Numbered from the stretch's first letter, positions 31,987 through 41,672 are shown. The stretch: DNA of 64,000 nt from Brevibacillus panacihumi (GCF_003710985.1 NZ_RHHT01000045.1:49990-113989), one strand, 5' to 3'. The notes: generated by a model from the letters alone, not told the origin. Made by a program: numbers and translations.

Positions 31987-32388
31987 TCAACGTTGTTTTA
32001 ATATATTGATTTTTTCTCTTACCTCATTCGCTTCCTCTTGTCCGATGTACCTCCCCGGCAACTCCCGAAACAACAAAAGGTATTCCAGAAGCTCCACATT
32101 GTTTGGTGCCAGTTCAACGGCTTTCCTCGCATGAAAGAGAGAGGATTCATAGCCGCCTTCATAATGACAGAAGCAAATGTTCAACAGTTCGGAGGCAAGG
32201 TAGTGCAAATCGGGGGTTTCCTCGTCCAGAAGTAAAGAGACAACAAACGTGTAGGCACAAAAACTTTTTTCATCATACCCCACCTTGTAAAGAATGCCCC
32301 TAACTGTATCTTCGTCCATCCCTCGCACATGTTCCTTAGCTTTTTGGAAATCTCCCTCTAGAATGAGTTTGATCAGTTCATCCTTTAT
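31987..32388 (-). CDS. Hypothetical TPR-like protein, possible ATA start
   Basis: The clear coding frame gives a helical protein with HYLASELLNICFCHYEGGYESSLFHARKAVELAPNNVELLEYLLLF, a TPR-like repeat region near the C-terminus. The first standard start in frame is GTG at 32328. However, the frame stays open upstream and AGGAGGTG lies 5 nt before an in-frame ATA at 32388, giving a plausible KDELIKLILEGDFQKAKEHV opening; an in-frame TGA closes the frame further up. Either AUA initiation or GTG at 32328 (after AAGGA) is possible. Function is unknown; some similar Bacillus proteins sit beside toxin genes but none is seen here. Confidence 0.65.
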   Translation of the reverse strand: MKDELIKLILEGDFQKAKEHVRGMDEDTVRGILYKVGYDEKSFCAYTFVVSLLLDEETPDLHYLASELLNICFCHYEGGYESSLFHARKAVELAPNNVELLEYLLLFRELPGRYIGQEEANEVREKINILKQR

Positions 32389-32530
32389 GTCAGCACCTCC
32401 TCATAACGTTACCCGTCTGATGAACTTGGAAATTATCCATTTATTTCTAAAAAAAATGAATGAATTATTTTTTATATCATGATAGCATCCAAATTGCGGA
32501 AAATAACCATTTGAAAGGAAGATTCACGTT

Positions 32531-32986
32531 ATGGAAACAAGAGTCGAAACTCTCCCGAACTATCGTATTGCGTATGTACGACAATATGGTCCTTATGGTC
32601 CTGCCAATCTGCAGGCGATGCAAAAACTAAAAAAATGGGCGATGGAGAAAGGACTGCTTACCGAATCAGCTATTTTATTCGGAATACCGCAAGATAATCC
32701 GCAAACAACCCTTCCTGAGAAATGTAGATATGACGCTTGCATTGCCATCAGGAATGATGAACAGATAGATGATCTCGTCTGCGAAAGTGAACTACAAGGC
32801 GGAGTTTATGTTATTTTTACCATCAAACATACAGCAGAAGATGTACAACGAGCATGGACTGAAATTTTCCCAGCCATACACAACATGGGATTTCAGATTG
32901 ACGGCAAACCGATTTTAGAAAAATACAGTGGCGACATGCTAAAGAATGATTTTTGTGAAATATGTGTACCGATAAAACCGGTTTAG
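32531..32986 (+). CDS. GyrI-like small-molecule-binding protein
   Basis: A 151-residue protein of the GyrI-like/AraC effector-binding (SHS2 duplication) fold: VETLPNYRIAYVRQYGPYGPAN at the start, an internal LFGIPQDNPQTT and CRYDACIAI, and a GGVYVIFTIKH strand. Stand-alone members bind small hydrophobic or cationic compounds, and SbmC-type proteins protect gyrase; neither is proven here. ATG at 32531 follows GAAAGGAAG at rather long spacing. Confidence 0.8.
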   Translation: METRVETLPNYRIAYVRQYGPYGPANLQAMQKLKKWAMEKGLLTESAILFGIPQDNPQTTLPEKCRYDACIAIRNDEQIDDLVCESELQGGVYVIFTIKHTAEDVQRAWTEIFPAIHNMGFQIDGKPILEKYSGDMLKNDFCEICVPIKPV

Positions 32987-33074
32987 CCTGATGGTTTTCT
33001 GATGTAACGCATTCCTTTTTAAGAGCGTAACCATTCATAGTATTGTACATATTTTCCATGAAAGGAGTAAAGCT

Positions 33075-33389
33075 ATGTATGGTTTGCTTAATCTAGGCAG
33101 CCTTGTTCTTGGTCTCATCGCTTGGATCCTTCCTACTGTAAATCTTATGCGAAATAAAAAGCATGGCCATCAAAATTGGGGCATTCTCTCCATGATGAGC
33201 TTCGGCGCTTGTGCGATTTCACTAAGTTTCCAAATTTTCTATCACAATCATCTGGTGACGATTGAGGACTGGGCTGCTCTGATGGATACGACGGACGCCG
33301 TGGCGTTCGCTACAGCCGTTCTTCTGATTGGTACTATCCTATTAAATGTAATGACTCTATTTCTATATCACGACAGAACAACAAAGTAG
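33075..33389 (+). CDS. Small integral membrane protein, three predicted helices
   Basis: A 104-residue hydrophobic protein with membrane segments at about residues 3-23, 38-56 and 75-97 and a histidine/lysine-rich loop (RNKKHGHQNW) between the first two. AAAGGAG precedes the ATG by 8 nt. It resembles uncharacterised small membrane proteins of Bacillales; no function can be given. It follows the GyrI-like gene by 88 bp on the same strand. Confidence 0.7.
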   Translation: MYGLLNLGSLVLGLIAWILPTVNLMRNKKHGHQNWGILSMMSFGACAISLSFQIFYHNHLVTIEDWAALMDTTDAVAFATAVLLIGTILLNVMTLFLYHDRTTK

Positions 33390-33466
33390 GAGTTACACTT
33401 TCTGAAAGTACAAAAAAGCACCGGAAAACCGGTGCTTGCCTTATGATAATGATTTCTAATCTCCGT

Positions 33467-34648
33467 TTACTTCCCCTTCGCAAACAATCCCAGACGCTCG
33501 ATCCGCGATACCGCTTCTGCCAGACGCTGTTCATCGGACAAGAGGGCAGCCCGTACGTAGCCTTCTCCGGTAGGGCCGAAGCCGATGCCCGGAGCGACGA
33601 CGACATGCGCTTTTTCCAGCAGCAGGTCGGAAAAGGATTCCGAGGTATAGCCGGCAGGTACTGGCAGCCAGGCAAAGAACGATCCTTGCGACGGCTGGGC
33701 TTGCCAGCCAATGCGGTGCAGATTGGAAAACAGCGCGTTGCGTCGTCCCTCATAGACGGCTACCAGGTCGCGCACGCATTGCTGGGAATCGGTCATGGCG
33801 CGGGCTGCTGCCATCTGGACAGCCCCGAACATGCTGACAAAATAATGGTCCTGAATCAGATTGATCAGACGTACCAGCTCACGATTGCCCACCATCGCTC
33901 CTACGCGCCAGCCCGCCATATTGTAGGTTTTGGAGAGCGTGTAGAACTCCACACCCACTTCCTTGGCTCCGGGGAGCTGCATGAAGCTGACTGGTTTTTT
34001 GCCGTCGTAGCTGATCGCTCCGTAGGCAAAATCATGGCAGACGACGATCTCATGCTTTTTGGCAAAGCGAATGGTTTCTTCATAAAATTCGATCGACGCA
34101 TTGACTGCCGTCGGATTGTTCGGGTAGTTCAAAAACATCAGCTTGGCGCGATCCAGGTCCGCTTGCTTCAATTGGCTGTAGTCAGGCAAAAACTGATTTT
34201 CTGCCTTCAGCGGCATCATCACCATGCGACCGTCCACTACCGCTACACCGGACCAGTAATCCGGATAACCGGGATCGGGAACCAGCGCGACATCCCCCGG
34301 GTTCATCAGCACCTGGCAGATTTCCACCAAACCCGTTTTGCTGCCGAAGAGAATCGCTACCTCCTCTTCGGGATCGAGATCGACGTCGAATTCGTTTTTG
34401 TACCATTGCGCCACGGCTTGCTTCAGTTCCAGACGTCCGCTGAACGGCGGGTATTTGTGATGCAGCGGATTGCTTGCCTGTGCCTGCATTTCTTCAATAA
34501 TATGCGGCGGTGTCGGCAAATCGGGATTTCCTTGTCCCAGGTTGATTACGTCATGTCCGGCAGCGATCACTTTGTTTACCTTCGCTACCAGCGTGGCAAA
34601 AAACTGTGTCGGCAACCGATCGATCATGTCGGCAGGTTGGATGCGCAT
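33467..34648 (-). CDS. PLP-dependent aminotransferase (MtnE/PatA-like)
   Basis: A 393-residue class I aminotransferase: RLPTQFFATLVAKVNKVIAAGHDVINLGQGNPDLPTP at the start, NYPNNPTAVNA, CHDFAYGAISYDG and the PLP lysine in TLSKTYNMAGWRVG. The KVNK...LGQGNPDLPTP opening is that of Bacillales transaminases linked with methionine salvage. A SAM-riboswitch-like leader with a terminator lies directly upstream, supporting a methionine or sulfur role, perhaps the ketomethylthiobutyrate step. The exact substrate is inference. Confidence 0.87.
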   Translation of the reverse strand: MRIQPADMIDRLPTQFFATLVAKVNKVIAAGHDVINLGQGNPDLPTPPHIIEEMQAQASNPLHHKYPPFSGRLELKQAVAQWYKNEFDVDLDPEEEVAILFGSKTGLVEICQVLMNPGDVALVPDPGYPDYWSGVAVVDGRMVMMPLKAENQFLPDYSQLKQADLDRAKLMFLNYPNNPTAVNASIEFYEETIRFAKKHEIVVCHDFAYGAISYDGKKPVSFMQLPGAKEVGVEFYTLSKTYNMAGWRVGAMVGNRELVRLINLIQDHYFVSMFGAVQMAAARAMTDSQQCVRDLVAVYEGRRNALFSNLHRIGWQAQPSQGSFFAWLPVPAGYTSESFSDLLLEKAHVVVAPGIGFGPTGEGYVRAALLSDEQRLAEAVSRIERLGLFAKGK

Positions 34649-34680
34649 CTCTCTTCAGATCCTTTCGCTCCTTGGAATAA

Positions 34681-34800
34681 AAAACCCCTCTTTCCATACA
34701 GAAAAAGGGGTGTACTCACTTTCAAGTCAAGAATGGGCACAGCTTAGGAAGCTGTGGGGCTTCTTCGGGTCAGTCCCTCCACCTCTAATATGGCAGTAAA
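34681..34800 (-). promoter_or_regulatory. SAM-riboswitch-like leader with terminator
   Basis: On the minus strand AGAGGTGGAGGGACTGACCC (34768-34787) followed by GAAGAAGCC reproduces the S-box 5' half, including the kink-turn hairpin. Next comes a CACAGC/GCTGTG hairpin and then a terminator, ACCCCTTTTTC/GAAAGAGGGGT with TTTTTTA (34679-34713). The classical 3' core (GGCAACC and GCTAATTCC) is not recognisable, so this may be a variant such as the SAM-I/IV type. The target gene is the aminotransferase. Confidence 0.65.
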
Positions 34801-34882
34801 ACACGCGGAATATCATGTTTTGAATCTTCTTCATACTACTTGAGCGATTTGCGTGTGTCAAGAATTTGCTTGGCCCTCCTGC

Positions 34883-36145
34883 CTACATTTTGCCTGCGAG
34901 AGGTGTAGGCGATAACGGCTTTTTGCCGCGCTTTACGAACTGGTGGTGGAGCGCAAAGAATCCCACGGAAACCAGCGCCAGACCCGTCATGATGTAAAGC
35001 AATCCCTGCGCATCGTACTCCTGGAAAAGAAAGGCGCCCAGAAGCGGTCCGAGCATCCTTCCGGCGGAGCCGGTCCCCGTCACCAGTCCCTGAATAAACC
35101 CTTCCTGGCCTGCGGGGGTAAATTGTGCTGCTACGGTCGGAACAGCAGGCCACATCAGCATTTCGCCCAGCGTCATGATGAACATCGCTGCGAAAAAGCC
35201 CGCATAGGCTGTCGTCTGCGTAAGGATCAGCATGGAGAGCGCAAATACGTATGCGCCGAGCAGCATCTGGGAGATCAGTGTTTTGGCAAAGCGGCGGATC
35301 ACCCAGGAAATCAGCGGCTGTCCGAACAGAATCAATCCGCCATTGAGCGTCCACAAGAAGCTGTACTGGCGCAAGGAAATACCTAATGATTGCATGTAGC
35401 TGGACAAAACCGTCGTCCATTGCACATATACGATCCAGCTAATCAGAAGCCCTGCGCAGAGCAGAAGAAGCGCGGTCCAGACGAACTGGCGCGACATCGC
35501 GGGAGCTGCAGGAATGGACGTTGGCGTACCCGCTGCCTGCGGCTCTTCTGCGACGGCAAATGGCATGCTCTGACTGTCTTTAAGATACCGCGGCAAAATG
35601 CATACGAAAAGCAGCAAAGCTGCGGTTTGCGTGATGGCGTTCCCGAAGAAAGTCCAGGCAAAGGAGATACTGGCTAAAAGCCCCCCTAATGCCGCCCCGG
35701 CCGCGACTCCGGCATTTTGCGCCACGTAGATCATATTGATGCCCTTTCGCCCACCCTGCGGCCACAAGACGACCGCCAGTGCATTAATTACCGGCGACAA
35801 CATGCCGTAAAAAAGTCCGTTCAATAACAATAATATCGTGTACATGGTAAAATCCTGGGTCATCCCCAGACCCGCTGACACGGTAATGATCCCGATCGAT
35901 GCGATGACCATCGTGCGCAGCTTTCCCCAGCGGTCGAACATCATTCCGCCCAATACGCTTCCAACCAAAAAAGCCCCTTGGTTCAGCAGCAGCAAAAAGC
36001 CCGCCACCGTCAACGGCTTACCCAAATGGTCGTGGATATAGATCGTGACCAAAGGCCAGATACAAGCCATGCCAGTAGAAGAAATAACAGCAGCAATCGC
36101 CAGAAGACGAATGCTGCCCGGATAGGACTTCCATTTTTCTATCAT
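34883..36145 (-). CDS. MFS drug/metabolite transporter
   Basis: A 420-residue major-facilitator protein with about 12 predicted helices. Motif A is seen as [12 protein letters not shown] between helices 2 and 3, and the pattern [15 protein letters not shown] occurs in the C half. ATG at 36145 overlaps the moaC stop as ATGA, so translation is coupled to moaC; a longer in-frame start inside moaC is less likely. Substrate unknown; the resemblance is to DHA1-type exporters. Confidence 0.85.
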   Translation of the reverse strand: MIEKWKSYPGSIRLLAIAAVISSTGMACIWPLVTIYIHDHLGKPLTVAGFLLLLNQGAFLVGSVLGGMMFDRWGKLRTMVIASIGIITVSAGLGMTQDFTMYTILLLLNGLFYGMLSPVINALAVVLWPQGGRKGINMIYVAQNAGVAAGAALGGLLASISFAWTFFGNAITQTAALLLFVCILPRYLKDSQSMPFAVAEEPQAAGTPTSIPAAPAMSRQFVWTALLLLCAGLLISWIVYVQWTTVLSSYMQSLGISLRQYSFLWTLNGGLILFGQPLISWVIRRFAKTLISQMLLGAYVFALSMLILTQTTAYAGFFAAMFIMTLGEMLMWPAVPTVAAQFTPAGQEGFIQGLVTGTGSAGRMLGPLLGAFLFQEYDAQGLLYIMTGLALVSVGFFALHHQFVKRGKKPLSPTPLAGKM

Positions 36146-36630
36146 TTTGAATTGTCCTCTCGTGTGAAATCTCCGCTCTTCCCTCCGGTTTTGCGCAAAA
36201 GGCCGGTCGATTCGATCACCATGGCTTTGTCCATCGCCTTGCACATATCGTACACCGTCAATGCAGCTACACTCGCTGCTGTGAGCGCCTCCATCTCGAC
36301 ACCCGTTTTTCCGGTCGTCTTGACAGCAGCTTCGATCTCCAATGTCTGTTCATCCGCAAAAGAAAAGCGAATATCAATGCCAGTCAGCGGCAGCGGATGG
36401 CACATCGGGATGATCTCCCACGTTTTTTTGGCTGCCATGACACCAGCAACTTGAGCGACCGCCAGCACATCCCCTTTGGCAACCCGTCCCTCCCGGATGC
36501 GTGCCAGCGTTTCTTTTTCCATCACCATGCGGCTGTACGCGACGGCTTCGCGCTTGGTGACATCCTTATCGGAGACGTCGACCATTTTAGCCCGGTTTTG
36601 TTCATTAAAATGCGTCAATTGATCGTTCAT
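36142..36630 (-). CDS. moaC: Cyclic pyranopterin monophosphate synthase MoaC
   Basis: A 162-residue Moa[19 protein letters not shown] at the start, [37 protein letters not shown] and the terminal [10 protein letters not shown], with the catalytic lysines and aspartate region intact. With MoaA it converts GTP to cPMP in molybdenum-cofactor synthesis. Its partners in this window, the MoaD-MoaE fusion and a MoeB-like enzyme, lie 16 kb away. GGGAGGG precedes the ATG. Confidence 0.95.
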   Translation of the reverse strand: MNDQLTHFNEQNRAKMVDVSDKDVTKREAVAYSRMVMEKETLARIREGRVAKGDVLAVAQVAGVMAAKKTWEIIPMCHPLPLTGIDIRFSFADEQTLEIEAAVKTTGKTGVEMEALTAASVAALTVYDMCKAMDKAMVIESTGLLRKTGGKSGDFTREDNSK

Positions 36631-36750
36631 GCAGCCCTCCCGTTAGACAACCTTTTTCTTATCGTTCGCAAATGATTCCTACCCTCCTACCTTACTCCCG
36701 CGACGCAATAATTGCAATGAGGAAAGTGGTGGTGGGCCCAAGCATTCTGA

Positions 36751-36785
36751 AAAATAAAATCCCGTACTGCAATCGTACGGGAAAA
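36751..36785 (-). terminator. Terminator after the creatininase-family gene
   Basis: CCCGTAC (36761-36767) and GTACGGG (36775-36781) form the stem with a minus-strand TTTTATTTTTC tail. It separates the catabolic cluster from moaC. Confidence 0.8.
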
Positions 36786-36810
36786 GGAATAGCAAAGATT
36801 CGTTTTTTCA

Positions 36811-37632
36811 TTACAATTGATGATGATTCACTCTTGGATGATGCTCTCTCTCCTTGAAAATCTGGATGAACTCCACCAGGCCATCGACGGCAGCCGCAAG
36901 CAGCTTCTCCCCTTTTTCCCGCGTGGCTACAGTCGGGTCTCCCAACGTTCCCGTTTCAGAGATCGCGCTCCAGTATGGCATCATGACGACGGGACGCCCT
37001 TCGCCTTTTCCGACCAGGTCCAGCCAAAAATACTTGGAGTTCTTGAATTTGTCCAGATCGCGGACTGCTTTGTCCATTTGCACAAGGTCTTCTTTGATAG
37101 CCAGATACATGGAGGTCTCCAGCTCACAGGCATGGTTCATCCCGCCCGGATTCTCGGATTCCCGGATCTCCTCCGCCATCTCGATCAGCGGCTGCAAATC
37201 CCAATGAGAGATCGAAGCGCACATCACCTCAGGGTATTCCAGGATCGTTTGACGGGCTACTACCTGCAGCAAGGAGACGTTGCTACCGTGTCCATTGAGC
37301 AGGAGAATGCGCTTGAAGCCTTGATGCGCGAGACTGCGGCATACATCGGTGACGTAGCTGATGAAGGTAGCGGATGATATCGAGATGACTCCGGGAAAAT
37401 CCATCTGATGCGGCGCATAGCCATGATTGATCGGGGGAATTACGACCATGTCCGCAGGGCTTTTTTGCGCAGCGCGCACACACACTTCATTGGCGAGCAC
37501 GAGATCCGTATCCACGGGAAGATGATGGCCGTGCTCCTCGATCATCGCGACCGGGACCACCGCTACCCGCTCCTCGCGGATGACCTGCTGGATTTCAGGC
37601 CATGTCATTTCAGCGAAAAGGTATTTGTTCAT
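36811..37632 (-). CDS. Creatininase-family amidohydrolase
   Basis: A 273-residue protein with the creatininase metal ligands: IEEHGHHLPVDTD (Glu, His, Asp), LLNGHGSN (His) and NHACELETSMYL (Glu). Family members hydrolyse cyclic or linear amides such as creatinine or formamides. ATG at 37632 follows AGGAGG. It ends the 15-kb catabolic cluster, 43 bp after the alcohol dehydrogenase. The family and position suggest hydrolysis of an amide or lactam intermediate. Confidence 0.87.
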   Translation of the reverse strand: MNKYLFAEMTWPEIQQVIREERVAVVPVAMIEEHGHHLPVDTDLVLANEVCVRAAQKSPADMVVIPPINHGYAPHQMDFPGVISISSATFISYVTDVCRSLAHQGFKRILLLNGHGSNVSLLQVVARQTILEYPEVMCASISHWDLQPLIEMAEEIRESENPGGMNHACELETSMYLAIKEDLVQMDKAVRDLDKFKNSKYFWLDLVGKGEGRPVVMMPYWSAISETGTLGDPTVATREKGEKLLAAAVDGLVEFIQIFKEREHHPRVNHHQL

Positions 37633-37675
37633 CCGAGCATTCCTCCTATTGCCATACAAATTCGAATACGATGTC

Positions 37676-38842
37676 TTACCATGCGGCAGCTATCAGCTTG
37701 CGTACATCCGCTTCTGTGATTTGACGGGGATTGTTCGGAACATAGCCATCCTCGATCGCCTGCTTGGCAATCAGGTCGATGTTGGACGCCTTCAGACCCA
37801 GCTCCGTCAATCTTTGCGGCATTTGAAGATCTTCGAGCAGGGAGCGAACGACGGCTGCTGCTTCCTTCGCCTTTTCTTCCAAGCTCCACGCATGCCTGCA
37901 TCCCCCGCCCAACAGTTCAAAAACGTCGGCGTATTTGGCCGGATTGGCAATCCAGTTCCACTCGATAGCAAGCGGGAGCAATATGCCGTTTACCAAGCCA
38001 TGCGGCACATCATAGTAGCCGCCGATGGCATGCGAGATGGCATGTACAATACCAAGCGAGGCATTCCCCGCCCCGACCCCGGCAATCGTGCTGGCCATCA
38101 GCATGTTGTTGATGGCTTCCAGATTTCGGCTGTCCGCCACGGCTGGGCGAATCGCGCTGTGAATCATCGCAAGCGCGTGCCGATTCAATGCATCGGTGAT
38201 CGGATTGGCCTTTTTGCAGACGTATCCTTCAATGGCATGTGTCAAAGCATCGATTCCCGTAGCCGCTACCAAATGCGAAGGCAGCTTCGTAAGCAAACAG
38301 GCGTCGAGAAAGGCGATTTTCGGAGCAAGCGAAGGACCGCCGACGATCATTTTCAGATGGCGCTCATGGTCGCTGATGACGCATGCTCGCGTTACTTCAC
38401 TCCCGGTGCCTACTGTGGTCGGCACAGCCAAAAGCGGAATCGCTTCTTCCTGAAATACACCGCGCCCCTCATAATCCCGAATGGAGCCGTGATTGGCCAG
38501 CAACAGGGCGAATGCCTTCGCTGCATCCATAACGCTGCCGCCCCCGACGGCGATGATCAGATCGGTCTGCTGTTCTCGAATGGAGTGATAAGCTTTGTCA
38601 ATGTGGGCAACATCCGGATTGGACTGAACCTCGTCGAATACGGAATACCTGATTTTCGCCGCATCCAGAACTCCCATCACATGCTCAAAGACACCTGAGC
38701 GGACGATTCCCTGGTCGGTTACGAGCAAGATGTTCTCGTATCCCTGCCTGCGGATTTCCTCTTCCATCCGCTCCACACAGCCTGGTCCAAAAACAAGCCG
38801 AGTCCCCAGCAAAAATTCTTGGTACGAAAGCATCGCCATCAC
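37676..38842 (-). CDS. Iron-containing alcohol dehydrogenase
   Basis: A 388-residue group III (Fe-ADH) enzyme: LVTDQGIVRSGVFEHV, GGGSVMDAAKAFALL for NAD(P), TTVGTGSEVTRACVI, GIDALTHAIEGYVC and HAISHAIGGYYDVPHG, which contain the iron-binding Asp and His residues. It interconverts an alcohol and an aldehyde or a related hydroxy acid. The start overlaps the upstream MlrC-like stop by 4 bp. Its place between MlrC-like and creatininase-family genes suggests a dehydrogenase step in the cluster's pathway; substrate unknown. Confidence 0.9.
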   Translation of the reverse strand: MMAMLSYQEFLLGTRLVFGPGCVERMEEEIRRQGYENILLVTDQGIVRSGVFEHVMGVLDAAKIRYSVFDEVQSNPDVAHIDKAYHSIREQQTDLIIAVGGGSVMDAAKAFALLLANHGSIRDYEGRGVFQEEAIPLLAVPTTVGTGSEVTRACVISDHERHLKMIVGGPSLAPKIAFLDACLLTKLPSHLVAATGIDALTHAIEGYVCKKANPITDALNRHALAMIHSAIRPAVADSRNLEAINNMLMASTIAGVGAGNASLGIVHAISHAIGGYYDVPHGLVNGILLPLAIEWNWIANPAKYADVFELLGGGCRHAWSLEEKAKEAAAVVRSLLEDLQMPQRLTELGLKASNIDLIAKQAIEDGYVPNNPRQITEADVRKLIAAAW

Positions 38843-40338
38843 CCTTCCTCCATAAATCCGCCATCGATTTCATCCAACGGCCAGATCGGGCGCGGGATTT
38901 GCTTGTAGGCAAAATGGGTAAAATCGTTGGAAGCGAGTCCCGGTGCGTCAACGTAGATCACCTGGCTTACCAGCGGATCAAAGGCTGCCCGGAAGTGATT
39001 CTTCACTTTCAGCCCCAAAATCCGTTTCGTCGTCGGCTCAATCCCGATGTGGCGGAACAGCTCCGGATCATTCGCAGAGAGGGCACGACCCGTCAGCAAT
39101 ATATCCAATCCCCCTGCCCTGATATGAGCGGCGCCATTGGTATCCACAAGAAGTCCTGTGTTCATCGGTCCCTTGTTTGTGAAAACGCCATTGGTCAGCG
39201 CCATGATTTTTGCATCAACTTCTACCGGAGGTCCGAATTCCGGAGACAGCTTTCCGCCGAGAGACAATCGAATCGTGGCTCCCGCTCCCGCTTCCATGCA
39301 TGCCTGAAGCGACTCCTCGTCGTACAAAGCCCCGAACAACGCATTTTCGAGATCCAGCGCAATCATTTCCCGCAGAAGCTCCGTCGTATCCCCCGTGCCT
39401 CCGCTCAACGGATTGTCCGAAATATCTGCCAAAGCGATCGGCTTGTCTGCCTGGATTTGCAAAGCGCTCTGAAGGGCATCCCGCACTTTCGGCAAGGCAA
39501 TCACAAAACACTCCCGATTTTCCCACACCTGCTGCGCCAAAAAGCGGGCTGTTTTCCGTGTTTTTTCTTGATCTGTCCCAACGACCAGGACGCTCGCTCC
39601 CGCCTCCGGGATATCCGCGTACGGAAACCCTCCAAAGATAGAAGCACCGACGATGTCCGCATCCTGTTCCTGTTTTTTGGCCAGCTCCACAAGATCGTAC
39701 ATCGGTCCTTCCTCTGTGCGCATGTTCAGGCTGGGCAGCAAGGCGCGCAGCTTGACAAAGGAAGCGTAAAAGCGAGTTCCGCCGTCGAGCTGCCGATAGA
39801 GCATTGTCGCTGCTTTGCAGCCTTGCTCATACATGTCCACATGCGGGTAGGTCTTGAATCCGAAGTGCAGCGGCGTGAAGTCGAGAATGCGTCTGCCCAG
39901 ATTGGCGTGCATATCCAGGGTCGTAGCAATGGGCAGGGACTCTCCGACCTTCTCTCTGATAGCCGCGAGCATTTCGACCTCGGGATCAGTCACACCTTCG
40001 ACGACCATCGCGCCGTGCAGCGCCAGCAGGAGCCCGTCCATTTCCCCGGCCTGCTCAATGGCGTCCAGCATTTGACTGCGGATGACCTCGTAGGTCTCCC
40101 GGGTTACCGGCCCGGATGGAATCGCTGCCGCGCAGAGGAGTGGAACCAGGGTCCCTCCCTTTTCTCTGACCACATCGATGAATCCGCCGACCTCAGTCTT
40201 GGTCCCGGTGTATGCGGCCAATATTTCCTCAGCCTTGTAGTAGCCTTCCTGGATAAAGTCGTCCAGCGTCGTGCGGACCGGACTGAATGTATGCGATTCA
40301 TGATAGAAGAATGCGATACCGATTCGATAGGAAGCCAT
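38839..40338 (-). CDS. MlrC-like M81-family metallopeptidase/hydrolase
   Basis: A 499-residue DUF1485/MlrC protein. Landmarks: IAFFYHESHTFSPV, GLLLALHGAMVVEG, IATTLDMHANLG, DISDNPLSGGTGDTT and the C-terminal domain with DAPGLASNDF. MlrC cleaves linearised microcystin peptides; most homologues are uncharacterised hydrolases found beside ABC peptide transporters, as here. ATG at 40338 is preferred; it directly follows the CoA-transferase B stop. Its real substrate is unknown. Confidence 0.88.
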   Translation of the reverse strand: MASYRIGIAFFYHESHTFSPVRTTLDDFIQEGYYKAEEILAAYTGTKTEVGGFIDVVREKGGTLVPLLCAAAIPSGPVTRETYEVIRSQMLDAIEQAGEMDGLLLALHGAMVVEGVTDPEVEMLAAIREKVGESLPIATTLDMHANLGRRILDFTPLHFGFKTYPHVDMYEQGCKAATMLYRQLDGGTRFYASFVKLRALLPSLNMRTEEGPMYDLVELAKKQEQDADIVGASIFGGFPYADIPEAGASVLVVGTDQEKTRKTARFLAQQVWENRECFVIALPKVRDALQSALQIQADKPIALADISDNPLSGGTGDTTELLREMIALDLENALFGALYDEESLQACMEAGAGATIRLSLGGKLSPEFGPPVEVDAKIMALTNGVFTNKGPMNTGLLVDTNGAAHIRAGGLDILLTGRALSANDPELFRHIGIEPTTKRILGLKVKNHFRAAFDPLVSQVIYVDAPGLASNDFTHFAYKQIPRPIWPLDEIDGGFMEEG

Positions 40339-40340
40339 GC

Positions 40341-41009
40341 TTACACCCCTTTTGTCTCCATGTTTTCTCTCCATTCAATGTCGAACTCGGCACCCGTCTT
40401 TTGCCGCACTTCCTCCAGTGTCGAGTGGGGAGCCAGCTCGATCAGGCGCAGCCTGCCATCCCGTACGCAGAAAACAGCCAGCTCGGTGACAATCAGATCG
40501 ACAGGGCGCAGGGAGGTCAGCTCGAGCGAAGTCTCTTTGACAATTTTCGGCTGCCCGTCCTTGTTGGTGTGCATGGTGGCAACGATCACCTTCCCGGCTC
40601 CTTCCAACAAATCCATCGCACCGCCAACCCCCAGTACAGCCTTGCCGGGAACAGCCCAATTCGCAATCTGGCCGCGCTGATTGATTTCGAGTGTCCCGAG
40701 AATCGTCACATCGACATGGCCCCCGCGAATCATCCCAAACGAAGCGGCACTGTCAAAAAAGGAGCTGCCTTCCTCGACTGTGACGGGGAGCTTTCCGGCA
40801 TTGACCAGATCGGCGTCCGCATGTTCAGGACCTGGCGACGGCCCTACACCCAGAATCCCATTTTCTGAATGAACGAACACCCGGACGTCTCGGGGGAGGT
40901 AATCGACCACCAGAGTGGGAATGCCGATTCCCAGGTTGACGACGTCTCCGTCTTGCAGCTCTTTGGCTGTACGAGCGGCGATATACTCCTTGGCCTTCAT
41001 AAGCGGCAC
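40341..41009 (-). CDS. 3-oxoacid CoA-transferase family, subunit B
   Basis: A 222-residue ScoB/AtoA-type subunit with the catalytic glutamate in FVHSENGILGVGP (Glu about 49) and VVNLGIGIPTLVVDYL at the N-terminus. With subunit A it moves CoA from an acyl-CoA to a carboxylate such as an oxo acid. ATG at 41009 (or 41000) overlaps the A subunit end by 13 bp. The frame reaches the MlrC-like gene with no gap. Confidence 0.93.
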   Translation of the reverse strand: MPLMKAKEYIAARTAKELQDGDVVNLGIGIPTLVVDYLPRDVRVFVHSENGILGVGPSPGPEHADADLVNAGKLPVTVEEGSSFFDSAASFGMIRGGHVDVTILGTLEINQRGQIANWAVPGKAVLGVGGAMDLLEGAGKVIVATMHTNKDGQPKIVKETSLELTSLRPVDLIVTELAVFCVRDGRLRLIELAPHSTLEEVRQKTGAEFDIEWRENMETKGV

Positions 41010-41659
41010 TCTCCCTTCACAGTCAGGTAATCAACGAAGAGGTGCGGTGTTACGATTTCTTCTGCAGACAATGCGCCCACATCGACGATTTCGTCCACTT
41101 CCGCAATGACTGTCGCAGCGGCTGTCGCCATCATCGGATTGAAGTTGCGCGATGATTTGCGATAGATCAGATTTCCCAAACGATCAGCTTTATAGGCGCG
41201 AATCAGGGCCACATCAGCACGCAAGGAGGGCTCGAACAAATATTCCTTCCCATTGATCAGCTTGCGTTCTTTTCCTTCAGCCAGCTTCGTCCCTACCCCC
41301 GTCGGCGTATAGAAGCCCCCGATGCCCGCACCGCCTGCACGGATGGCTTCCGCCAACGTCCCCTGCGGCAGGAGCTGGATTTCCAGCTCGCCCTTCTGAT
41401 TGGCCTGCACGACATCGGGATTGGAGGTAAAGTAAGAGCCGATTGCTTTTTTCACCCTCTTCTGCAAGACGAGAACACCCAAGCCTTTTCCCGGTTCTCC
41501 CAAATTGTTGCTGATAATCGTCAGGTCTTTTGCATGCGATTGGCTCAGCTCATTTACAATGGTCAACGGGCAGCCTACCAGTCCAAAGCCGCCGACCATC
41601 AAGCAATCTCCGTCTTTTATCAGCGCTACGGCTTCTTTCGCATCTATGATTTTTGCCAT
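40997..41659 (-). CDS. 3-oxoacid CoA-transferase family, subunit A
   Basis: A 220-residue ScoA/AtoD-type subunit: GDCLMVGGFGLVGCPLTIVNEL, NNLGEPGKGLGVL and GGFYTPTGVGT. Together with subunit B it forms the heteromeric CoA-transferase. Its leader contains the first of two related structured RNAs and a terminator, which separates it from the binding-protein gene upstream. GGAGGG precedes the ATG. Its exact acid substrate is not predicted. Confidence 0.93.
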   Translation of the reverse strand: MAKIIDAKEAVALIKDGDCLMVGGFGLVGCPLTIVNELSQSHAKDLTIISNNLGEPGKGLGVLVLQKRVKKAIGSYFTSNPDVVQANQKGELEIQLLPQGTLAEAIRAGGAGIGGFYTPTGVGTKLAEGKERKLINGKEYLFEPSLRADVALIRAYKADRLGNLIYRKSSRNFNPMMATAAATVIAEVDEIVDVGALSAEEIVTPHLFVDYLTVKGECRL

Positions 41660-41672
41660 TGGAATCCCTCCG

